This document shows positions 1 through 5,579 of a stretch of 5,579 nt of DNA, in pieces (the stretch's first letter is position 1; each line of letters starts with the position of its first letter). The stretch comes from an uncultured bacterium. Lineage in GTDB: Bacteria > Verrucomicrobiota > Lentisphaeria > Victivallales > UBA1829. The notes beneath the pieces are model-generated. The model did no database searches and was not told the origin of the DNA. It saw nothing but the letters and a program-made list of their open reading frames with translations. A program made the translations under genes and the position numbers. Where the stretch lies: contig URNE01000182.1 of assembly GCA_900549045.1 (NCBI GenBank), positions 1-5,579 on the forward strand, read 5' to 3'.

Positions 1-982
1 CTTTCTGGGCTCGGGCGCGTTCGCGGTTCCTTTTCTCGACGCGCTGAACAAGGCGGAAAACATCGAACTGGTCGGTGTCGGCACCCAGCCGGACAAACCG
101 TCCGGAAGAAAACGTCTGCCCAAACCGACTCCGCTTGGAGGATTCGCCGATGCGGTCGGGATACCCTGCCGCAGAGTCGAATCGGTCAGTTCAGACGAAT
201 TCATGCAGCTGATGGACGAACTTGCGCCCGATCTCGTCGTCGTGGTCTCCTTCGGTCAGCTCCTGCGCGAAAAACTTCTGAACTTCCCGCGTCTGGGATG
301 CCTCAACGTTCACGGTTCCATCCTGCCGAAACACCGCGGAGCCTCCCCGCTCGCAACCTCCATTCTCTCCGGCGACAAAGTAAACGGAATCTCCTTCATG
401 CGTATGGACAAAGGACTGGACACCGGGCCGGTCTACTCTGTCATAACCATGGACGTTCCCCCGGCGATGAACACGCAGACTCTTGAGATCGCGCTCTCCG
501 AGCTCGGCTCTCGGAACATTGCGGGGATCATCGACCGCATCGCCGAAGGGCTTCAGCCGGTTCCCCAGAACGAACCGGACGCCACTTCAACCCGGAAGAT
601 CCGCAAATCCGACGGTTCGGTTCACTGGGATGAACCCGCCGAACTGCTCGAACGCAAGGTGCGCGCATACTACCCATGGCCGGCTTCCACTTTCCGCATC
701 AACGGAAAGAACGGACTCATGTCCGTCAAAATCACAGAAGCCCGCGTTCTCCCCGAGTCCGGTTCGCCCGGAACTGCCCTCGCCTGCGATAAAAAGTGGA
801 TCGTCGCCTGCGGACAGGGCGCACTCGAACTCGTCCGCGTCATCCCGGAAGGCTCCCGCGAAATGAACGCCGCCGATTTCCTCCGCGGCTTCAACAACCC
901 GGAAGCCGTCAGACAGGTCTTCGACGGTCCTCCGCCGCCGGAGCCCAAAAACACTCCACTGGAAAAGAAAAACAATTCATGA
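1..982 (+). CDS. fmt: Methionyl-tRNA formyltransferase, 5' end missing
   Basis: This cytosolic enzyme transfers a formyl group from 10-formyltetrahydrofolate to Met-tRNA(fMet) for translation initiation. The first complete in-frame codon is at base 2, giving 326 visible residues; compared from memory with E. coli Fmt, only about 5-7 N-terminal residues are missing. The fragment opens with the Rossmann-like start FLGSGAFAVPFLDAL and then has the tRNA-contacting loop TQPDKPSGRKR (residues 28-38). The active site is complete: Asn102 and His104 in LNVHGSILP, and Asp140 in GLDTG. The C-terminal tRNA-binding domain starts near residue 195 (KIRKSDGSVHW, then VRAYYPWPAS) and ends with the family motif MNAADFLRGF. 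The signature reads SILPKHRGASP rather than the E. coli SLLPRWRGAAP, a mild divergence. A proline-rich, then lysine- and asparagine-rich tail of about 20 residues follows. The stop overlaps the next gene's start by 4 bases. A start at the internal ATG at 203 would remove essential sequence and is rejected. Confidence 0.96.
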   Translation, partial: FLGSGAFAVPFLDALNKAENIELVGVGTQPDKPSGRKRLPKPTPLGGFADAVGIPCRRVESVSSDEFMQLMDELAPDLVVVVSFGQLLREKLLNFPRLGCLNVHGSILPKHRGASPLATSILSGDKVNGISFMRMDKGLDTGPVYSVITMDVPPAMNTQTLEIALSELGSRNIAGIIDRIAEGLQPVPQNEPDATSTRKIRKSDGSVHWDEPAELLERKVRAYYPWPASTFRINGKNGLMSVKITEARVLPESGSPGTALACDKKWIVACGQGALELVRVIPEGSREMNAADFLRGFNNPEAVRQVFDGPPPPEPKNTPLEKKNNS

Positions 983-2628
983 AAAACAAAAAACAGATCA
1001 TACTGAACTGCGAAGAGCTCGAAACCCGTTTCGCTCTCCTGCGGAACGGAAGACTCGAAGAGTATGAGATCGAACGGCGCGACGAGGACGAGCTCGTCGC
1101 CGGTTCCATCTACCTCGGACGCATCACGCATCTTGAAAAAAAACTTGAAGCGGCATTCGTCGACATCGGCGCCGTCAAAAACGGATTTCTGCACTACAAG
1201 GACATGCTTCCCGCCTCCTATGACATGCTCGACGACATCCGCCACGCCGAAGCCGAATCGGGGGAACAGCCCGCTGCAAAACGGCGCAAGAAAACATCCG
1301 TCCTCAGCAAAGTCGCCGACCGGATCCGCGGACTCGTCGGACACACCAACAAGGCGCAGCGCCTCAAAGAATTCGAGACGAAACTCCACAGCGGAAAAAT
1401 CACCGTCGCCGACATTCCCAAAATGTTCCCCGAAAACTCCGAACTCCTCGTCCAGATCGTCAAGGGGCCCATCGGAACCAAAGGCGCGCGTCTCTCCACA
1501 AACATCACAATACCCGGACGCTATCTCGTCCTTCTTCCCTACTCCGACCACATCGGGCTCTCTTCACGCATCGACGACCGCAAGGAGCGCGACCGTCTCC
1601 GCAAGATTCTCGCCAAGCTCGACGTGCCCGAAGGCATGGGCCTCATCTGCCGCACCATCGGAGAAGGACACAAAGCCGCAGATTTTGAAAAAGATCTCGG
1701 CATGCTCCTCAGAATCTGGGAATCCGCAAGCGCCGCGCTCGAAGAGAAAAACGCGCCCGCAATCGTCTACCGCGAACCCAATCTGCTCGAACGAACCGTC
1801 CGCGACTTCCTCACCGACGACATCGACGAAATCGTCGTCGACGACCCGGAAGCAGCAAAAAAGCTGAAGGCGGACTTCGCCGAATTCGGCTGCTACGACA
1901 CGCGCATCACTCTCAGCAACCGCGCCCAGCCCGTCTTCGAACGATACAAAGTCGCTGAACAGGTCGCAACCGTCTTCAACCGCGTTGTCCAGCTCCCGAG
2001 CGGTGGTTATATCTGCATCGATGAAACCGAAGCGCTCGTCGCCGTCGACGTCAACTCCGGCAAAAACAAAAATGCCAAAGACCAGCCCGAAAACATTCTC
2101 CGCACAAACCTTGAAGCCGCCGAGGAAATCGCTCGCCAGGTCCGTCTCCGCAACGTCGGAGGACTCGTCGTCATCGACTTCATCGACATGCGCACGCAGC
2201 GGGACCGCGACGCCGTTCAGCGCGCAATGGCGACCTACGTTCAGCCCGACCGCGCCAAGACCCGTCTGCTCCCCATCAGCAAGTTCGGACTGATGGAAAT
2301 GACCCGTCAGCGCGAACACGAAAGCGTCAAAGACGCCGTCTACGACCCGTGCCCGTACTGCAACGGTTCCGGACGCGTCAAATCGCCGGTCAGCATGAGC
2401 GTCGAAATCCAGCGCCGCCTCAAAGAACTGCTTAAACGCCGCACCCGTAAAATGTCGGTCCGCGTCATCATGCATCCGACCATTCTCGAACGGCTGAAAA
2501 ACGACGACGCCGAACTGCTCAGCGAACTGGAAGAGAAGTACGGCAAGGAACTCTCCTTCCGCGCCGATCCGACCATGCACATGGAACAGTTCCGCCTCGT
2601 CAACCCGGAAACAAATCAGGAATATTAA
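979..2628 (+). CDS. rng: Rne/Rng family ribonuclease (RNase G-like)
   Basis: A 549-residue single-strand-specific endoribonuclease of the RNase E/G family, expected to act in rRNA maturation and mRNA decay. The N-terminus (KKQIILNCEELETRFALL) leads into an S1 RNA-binding domain (about residues 36-195, with LGRI, AAFVDIG and GFLH), split by a long charged spacer at about 80-150. The 5'-sensor/RNase H-like region follows (IGTKGARLSTN, RYLVLLPYSD, CRTIGEGH). The DNase I-like catalytic part keeps both metal-binding aspartates: Asp357 in VAVDVNSG and Asp400 in VIDFIDM, 43 residues apart as in E. coli RNase E (303 and 346). Cys458 and Cys461 in CPYCNGSG form the Zn-link used in oligomerisation. There is no long C-terminal degradosome scaffold, so it resembles RNase G more than RNase E. 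The start at 979 is chosen because the family N-terminus begins there; an in-frame ATG at 796 would add arginine-rich sequence read from inside fmt. The Shine-Dalgarno is weak (A-rich, GGAAAAG at 961-967), so coupling to fmt is likely. Confidence 0.95.
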   Translation: MKNKKQIILNCEELETRFALLRNGRLEEYEIERRDEDELVAGSIYLGRITHLEKKLEAAFVDIGAVKNGFLHYKDMLPASYDMLDDIRHAEAESGEQPAAKRRKKTSVLSKVADRIRGLVGHTNKAQRLKEFETKLHSGKITVADIPKMFPENSELLVQIVKGPIGTKGARLSTNITIPGRYLVLLPYSDHIGLSSRIDDRKERDRLRKILAKLDVPEGMGLICRTIGEGHKAADFEKDLGMLLRIWESASAALEEKNAPAIVYREPNLLERTVRDFLTDDIDEIVVDDPEAAKKLKADFAEFGCYDTRITLSNRAQPVFERYKVAEQVATVFNRVVQLPSGGYICIDETEALVAVDVNSGKNKNAKDQPENILRTNLEAAEEIARQVRLRNVGGLVVIDFIDMRTQRDRDAVQRAMATYVQPDRAKTRLLPISKFGLMEMTRQREHESVKDAVYDPCPYCNGSGRVKSPVSMSVEIQRRLKELLKRRTRKMSVRVIMHPTILERLKNDDAELLSELEEKYGKELSFRADPTMHMEQFRLVNPETNQEY

Positions 2629-2630
2629 CA

Positions 2631-2635
2631 AGGAG
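2631..2635 (+). promoter_or_regulatory. Shine-Dalgarno of the arnB-like gene
   Basis: AGGAG lies 9 bases before the ATG at 2645, in the only intergenic gap of the window (16 bases after the rng TAA). It is the strongest ribosome binding site here and fixes the start of the aminotransferase. The gap has no room for a recognisable promoter or a terminator hairpin. Confidence 0.85.
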
Positions 2636-2644
2636 TTTTTTGTC

Positions 2645-3787
2645 ATGAGAGATACGTTCCTTCCCTTTTCCAAACCCGATCTGAAAGAATCCGACATTCA
2701 GGCTGTCGCGGATGTTCTGCGCTCCGGCTGGATCACCACCGGCCCCAAAGTCGCACAGTTTGAATCCGATTTCAAAGCTTATCTCGGGGCGGACGACGCC
2801 GTCTCCATGACTTCCGAAACCGGCGTGATGGAAGTCCTCCTCCACGCGCTCGGGATCGGGCCCGGCGACGAGGTCATAACTCCCTCCATGACCTGGGTCT
2901 CCATGATCAATCTCACCGTCCTCGCGGGCGCGAAACCGGTCTTCGTGGACGTCGACAGGGACACCCTGATGGTCAATCCCGAAGAGGTGGAGGCGCACAT
3001 CACTCCGCGCACAAAACTGATCGTCCCCGTCCACTTCGCCGGCGCCAGCGCCGATCTCGATCCGCTCCGCGCCATTGCGGAAAAACACGGAATCCGTCTT
3101 GTGGAAGACGCCGCGCACGCGCTCGGGACCCGCTACAAAGGCAAACTCATCGGCTCCGCCGGAACCGCAATGTTCTCGTTCCACCCCATCAAGAACATCA
3201 CTACCGGCGAAGGCGGAATGCTCGTCACCGATGAAGAAGAACTCGGCAAACGCTGCCGCAGCCTCAAATTCCACGGTCTCGGCGTCGACGCTTACGACCG
3301 CCTCACGCACGGACGCTCCCCGCAGGCGCAGGTCGTCGAACCGGGCTACAAGTACAACATGCCCGACATGCAGGCCGTGCTTGCGCTCGGTCAGCTCGCG
3401 CGCATCGAGGAAATCAACGCCCGCCGCACTGCGCTAGCCCTCCGTTACCGCGAACTGCTCAAAGACGTCGAGGAAATTCAGCCTCTCGCCGATCCCGCTT
3501 ACGATTTCAAACACGCGTGGCATCTCTTCGTCGTCCGCGTCGTCAAGGGCAAACTCAACCGCGACGAATTCATGGCCGCATTGAAAGAGAAAAACATCGG
3601 CACGGGGCTGCACTTCCGCTGCACGCACCTCCAGAAGTTCTACCGGGAACAGATGGGCTGCAAGCCCGGCATGCTCCCCAACACCGAATGGAACTCCGAC
3701 CGCATCTGCTCCATCCCGCTCTTCCCCTCCATGACGGAAAAAGATCAGGATGATGTCGTCACCGCAATCAAAGAGGTTCTGGCATGA
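2645..3787 (+). CDS. arnB: ArnB-like UDP-4-amino-4-deoxy-L-arabinose aminotransferase (DegT/DnrJ/EryC1/StrS family)
   Basis: A 380-residue cytosolic PLP enzyme, close to the usual ArnB length. ArnB converts UDP-4-keto-pentose plus glutamate to UDP-Ara4N, the donor precursor for lipid A modification. Similarity to enterobacterial ArnB, recalled from memory, runs the whole length: FLPFSKP at the start, SGWITTGPK (27-35), GDEVITPSMTWVS (74-86), VDVDRDTLMV (101-110), HGLGVDAYDR (210-219), PGYKYN (233-238), HAWHLF (290-295), IGTGLHFR (318-325) and PNTEWNSDRICSIPLFPSMT (345-364). The PLP-binding lysine is Lys183 in SFHPIKNIT, and the aspartate facing the pyridine nitrogen is Asp155 in EDAAHA. One oddity is the cofactor-phosphate loop, which reads TSETGVME (56-63) where ArnB has SSATAGMH, so Glu58 and Glu63 replace Ala and His. 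The gene sits directly before an ArnT-like gene with a 4-base overlap, which supports an Ara4N role. It could instead be another sugar-nucleotide 4-aminotransferase of the same family, since arnA, arnC and arnD are not visible here. Confidence 0.88.
   Translation: MRDTFLPFSKPDLKESDIQAVADVLRSGWITTGPKVAQFESDFKAYLGADDAVSMTSETGVMEVLLHALGIGPGDEVITPSMTWVSMINLTVLAGAKPVFVDVDRDTLMVNPEEVEAHITPRTKLIVPVHFAGASADLDPLRAIAEKHGIRLVEDAAHALGTRYKGKLIGSAGTAMFSFHPIKNITTGEGGMLVTDEEELGKRCRSLKFHGLGVDAYDRLTHGRSPQAQVVEPGYKYNMPDMQAVLALGQLARIEEINARRTALALRYRELLKDVEEIQPLADPAYDFKHAWHLFVVRVVKGKLNRDEFMAALKEKNIGTGLHFRCTHLQKFYREQMGCKPGMLPNTEWNSDRICSIPLFPSMTEKDQDDVVTAIKEVLA
3771..3776 (+). promoter_or_regulatory. Shine-Dalgarno of the ArnT-like gene, inside the arnB-like gene
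   Basis: AAGAGG ends 7 bases before the ATG at 3784 and lies within the last codons of the aminotransferase gene. With the ATGA stop/start overlap at 3784-3787 it suggests translational coupling, and it supports this ATG as the start of the glycosyltransferase. Confidence 0.65.
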
Positions 3788-5579
3788 AGTTCAACCGTCC
3801 AGCCCGCCAGACTCCCGTACAGCCCGAAAGCGCTCCCGGACCGGAAAAACCGGGGCTGAACGGCAAACAGAAAAAACTTCTGTTCTGGCTCCCGCTGTGG
3901 CTTTGCGCCGCGCTTCTGCTGATCGGGAATCTCGGCGTCGAGCCGGTCAAAGGCTCCGAATCCCGCTGGCTCGAAGTCGTCCGTGAAATGTTCCTCACGA
4001 ACGATTTCCTTCATCCGACCATCAACTTCGAACCCTATTACGACAAGCCGCTGCTGACCTACTGGTTCATCGTGCTGACCTCGCTCTTCAACGGCAAAAC
4101 CGTCAATGAGTTTCTCGCCCGCCTCCCGAGCGTGCTCGCGGCGGCCGCAGCGCTCATGGCGACCGTTTCCATTGCCAAACGCCTCTGGAACGCGGAGATC
4201 GCGCGTCTCTCCGGCTGGCTCTTCCTGACCTGCTACTCCTTCGCCTGGTGGGGACGCCTCGCCGAAGCCGATATGGCAAATCTTGCGTTCTCGACCGGCG
4301 CAATCGCGTGGTATCTGGCCTTCCGGAAAACAAAAAGCTTCCCCGGATATCTCGGCTTCTTCCTGCTCTGCTTCATCGGCGCGCACGCGAAGGGAATGGC
4401 CGCAATTGCGGTTCCCCTCCTCGCCGCGGGCGTGGACATGCTCCTCGCGAAAAGAATTCTCTTCCATTTGAACTGGAAGTCCGCGCTGGCTCTTCTCATC
4501 GGAATCGGAGTCTACATGATTCCGTTCGAACTCTCCAAACTCATCGCTCCGGCTGTCGCACCGGAAACTCAGGAACTCATCGACGCCGACGGCACGCTCA
4601 AAACCAGCGGAATCGCACTCGCCCTGCGCGAAAACATCATCCGCTTCTTCGCTCCGTTCGACCACGACGACGAACCGTTCTATGCATACTTCATTCATCT
4701 GCCGCGCCTGCTTCTCCCCTGGAGCCCGTTCATGATCCTTGCAGTCATCGACGCCTTCCGCAGACGCAAACAGTTCCAGGAGGCGGAACGCTGGCTCTGC
4801 TGGACCCTGATTGCGATTTTTCTCTTCTTCTCCATTTCCGGCTCACGCCGTCCGTACTACATCCTCCCCGCGGTTCCGTTCTGCGCCATTCTGATGGCAC
4901 TCTACCTCTCCCGCGAATCCTTCGACCGTCAAGTGGAAAAGATCAAACAGGTTCTGCTTCTGCTGTTCCGCTCGCTTCCGGCAATCGCACTGCTTCTCTG
5001 CGTGCTCGCCGGAATCGTGCTGACGCTCTTCCCGGAAATCGTCCCCCCCGCATACAAGTTCCTGCTGCGCCTCGTCCCGCAGTCCATTGTCGCGGCGCTT
5101 GCCGCCGTCTTCATTCTCGGAATGTTCCTGTTTCATCTGCGCAGCGAACCGCCGTTTACGGAAATTCTGCCGGATGTGAAGCTTGCGAAGTCCATCTTCT
5201 CCATCTACGTTTCCCTGCTCGTGGTGTTCGTCTATGTCATCCCCACCGCCTCCCAGTTCCGCACGATCCGCTATACATTCCGCCAGATGATGCTCCGCGC
5301 CGAACAGATGCGCGTGCCGGATGAGAATATCTACTTCTATCAATCCGAACCGCGGGACGCCATATACTATCTGAACCGGAAAACGGAAATCGCCGTCATT
5401 GAAGACGAGGAAGAGCTGGAAAAACTCCGCAGGGAAAAACCGGGACAGCGCATTCTGCTGATTGCCCAGAACCGCAAGTTCGAGGATCTTCCGGGTGAAA
5501 CGCTCAACCGTCTCCCGGTCACCGCCCGCGAACCGGCATATCCCTGGGATTCAAAGGACAACCTCCGCAAGAATTATGT
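3784..5579 (+). CDS. ArnT-like membrane glycosyltransferase (GT83/PMT superfamily), 3' end missing
   Basis: The frame is open from the ATG at 3784 to the window edge (598 full codons, no stop). It encodes a polytopic inner-membrane GT-C glycosyltransferase of the type that moves a sugar from a polyprenyl-phosphate to a lipid or glycan on the periplasmic side. A proline- and lysine-rich cytoplasmic tail (1-30) precedes the first membrane helix (about 31-50). The first periplasmic loop carries GSESRWLEVVREM (57-69) and YYDKPLLTYW (85-94), matching ArnT's DETRYAEI..REM and KPPLGYW; Lys88 is the conserved lysine. RLAEADMANLAF (158-169) holds the family Asp (163), and HAKG (201-204) and SGSRRPYYILPAVP (352-365) are further ArnT-like segments. 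I count about 13-14 hydrophobic helices to residue 489, close to ArnT's 13, then a soluble C-terminal domain (about 490 onward). The usual DE pair reads Ser58-Glu59. Adjacency to the arnB-like gene favours Ara4N transfer to lipid A (arnT), but the acceptor and sugar cannot be read from sequence, so no symbol is given. Confidence 0.9.
   Translation, partial: MKFNRPARQTPVQPESAPGPEKPGLNGKQKKLLFWLPLWLCAALLLIGNLGVEPVKGSESRWLEVVREMFLTNDFLHPTINFEPYYDKPLLTYWFIVLTSLFNGKTVNEFLARLPSVLAAAAALMATVSIAKRLWNAEIARLSGWLFLTCYSFAWWGRLAEADMANLAFSTGAIAWYLAFRKTKSFPGYLGFFLLCFIGAHAKGMAAIAVPLLAAGVDMLLAKRILFHLNWKSALALLIGIGVYMIPFELSKLIAPAVAPETQELIDADGTLKTSGIALALRENIIRFFAPFDHDDEPFYAYFIHLPRLLLPWSPFMILAVIDAFRRRKQFQEAERWLCWTLIAIFLFFSISGSRRPYYILPAVPFCAILMALYLSRESFDRQVEKIKQVLLLLFRSLPAIALLLCVLAGIVLTLFPEIVPPAYKFLLRLVPQSIVAALAAVFILGMFLFHLRSEPPFTEILPDVKLAKSIFSIYVSLLVVFVYVIPTASQFRTIRYTFRQMMLRAEQMRVPDENIYFYQSEPRDAIYYLNRKTEIAVIEDEEELEKLRREKPGQRILLIAQNRKFEDLPGETLNRLPVTAREPAYPWDSKDNLRKNY

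Larger units (their letters stand above)
1..5579 (+). other. Probable single transcription unit fmt-rng-arnB-arnT-like
   Basis: All four genes lie on one strand, with junctions of -4, +16 and -4 bases. No promoter-like spacing and no hairpin followed by a T-run was found between them, so co-transcription is inferred. The unit would begin upstream of the window and end downstream of it. Internal promoters within coding sequence cannot be excluded by eye. Confidence 0.6.

Noticed and set aside
796..978. Upstream in-frame start for rng at 796, adding 61 residues
   Set aside because: The added residues are Arg/Pro-rich and read from inside fmt in another frame. The RNase E/G family N-terminus begins at the ATG at 979.
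670..1551. 293-codon open frame on the - strand across the fmt/rng junction
   Set aside because: It is in register with rng codons and open for the same codon-usage reason; its product is Phe/Gly/Asp-rich with no known motif.
1064..1867. 267-codon open frame on the + strand inside rng
   Set aside because: It is a Ser/Thr/Pro/Lys-rich out-of-frame reading with no motif, fully inside the well-supported rng gene.
2629..2644. Possible terminator or promoter between rng and the arnB-like gene
   Set aside because: The 16-base gap has a short T-run after the Shine-Dalgarno but no inverted repeat before it, and is too short to hold a promoter.
1564..2697. 377-codon open frame on the - strand, antisense to rng
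   Set aside because: It is in exact codon register with rng, so its stops would need TTA, CTA or TCA codons in rng, which this codon usage avoids. The rng frame is fully supported by catalytic motifs, while the antisense product shows no recognisable domain.
2600..3310. 236-codon open frame on the - strand, antisense to the arnB-like gene
   Set aside because: It mirrors the aminotransferase codon register; the sense protein is strongly conserved and the antisense product is not recognisable.
3745..4698. 317-codon open frame on the - strand, antisense to the ArnT-like gene
   Set aside because: It is in register with the glycosyltransferase codons and explained by absence of TTA/CTA/TCA there. 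The charged, low-complexity product has no recognisable domain.
4248..5324. 358-codon open frame on the + strand inside the ArnT-like gene
   Set aside because: The product is dominated by Arg, Ser, Pro and His, typical of an out-of-frame reading of GC-rich DNA. The overlapping frame shows membrane helices and family motifs.

Overview
The window holds four protein-coding genes, all on the + strand and packed almost without gaps: the 3' part of fmt (methionyl-tRNA formyltransferase), a complete RNase E/G-type ribonuclease gene (rng), a complete ArnB-like PLP aminotransferase gene, and the 5' part of an ArnT-like (GT83/PMT-type) membrane glycosyltransferase gene that runs off the right edge. No RNA gene, insertion sequence, CRISPR array, long repeat or convincing terminator was seen. 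The only intergenic stretch is 16 bases (2629-2644).

Organism: the DNA is GC-rich, with a strong preference for C or G at third codon positions (CTC, CGC, GTC, ATC, GCC) and near absence of TTA, CTA and TCA codons. ArnB- and ArnT-like proteins point to a Gram-negative bacterium with lipid A. The style of the RNase G (motif VQIVKGPIGTKGAR, a long spacer inside the S1 domain, and the segment around GMGLICRTIGEGHKA) reminds me of the Verrucomicrobiota/Lentisphaerota (PVC) group. That lineage call is an inference from memory, not a database result.

Layout: fmt ends at 982 and overlaps the rng start codon (ATGA, 979-982). rng ends at 2628, and after a 16-base gap with a clear Shine-Dalgarno the arnB-like gene runs 2645-3787. 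Its stop overlaps the start of the glycosyltransferase gene (ATGA, 3784-3787), which is open to the window end. The 4-base overlaps and the short gap suggest one transcription unit with translational coupling at two junctions.

How the genes relate: fmt and rng are housekeeping genes (initiator tRNA formylation; RNA processing and decay). The second pair resembles two steps of the 4-amino-4-deoxy-L-arabinose (Ara4N) route: ArnB makes UDP-Ara4N by transamination, and ArnT transfers Ara4N from undecaprenyl phosphate to lipid A at the outer face of the inner membrane. The other steps (arnA, arnC, arnD) are not in the window. The most notable details are a basic insertion of about 45 residues in the RNase S1 domain, two acidic substitutions in the cofactor-phosphate loop of the ArnB-like protein, and a Ser-Glu in place of the usual Asp-Glu in the first periplasmic loop of the ArnT-like protein. 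I found no sign of a wholly new system.
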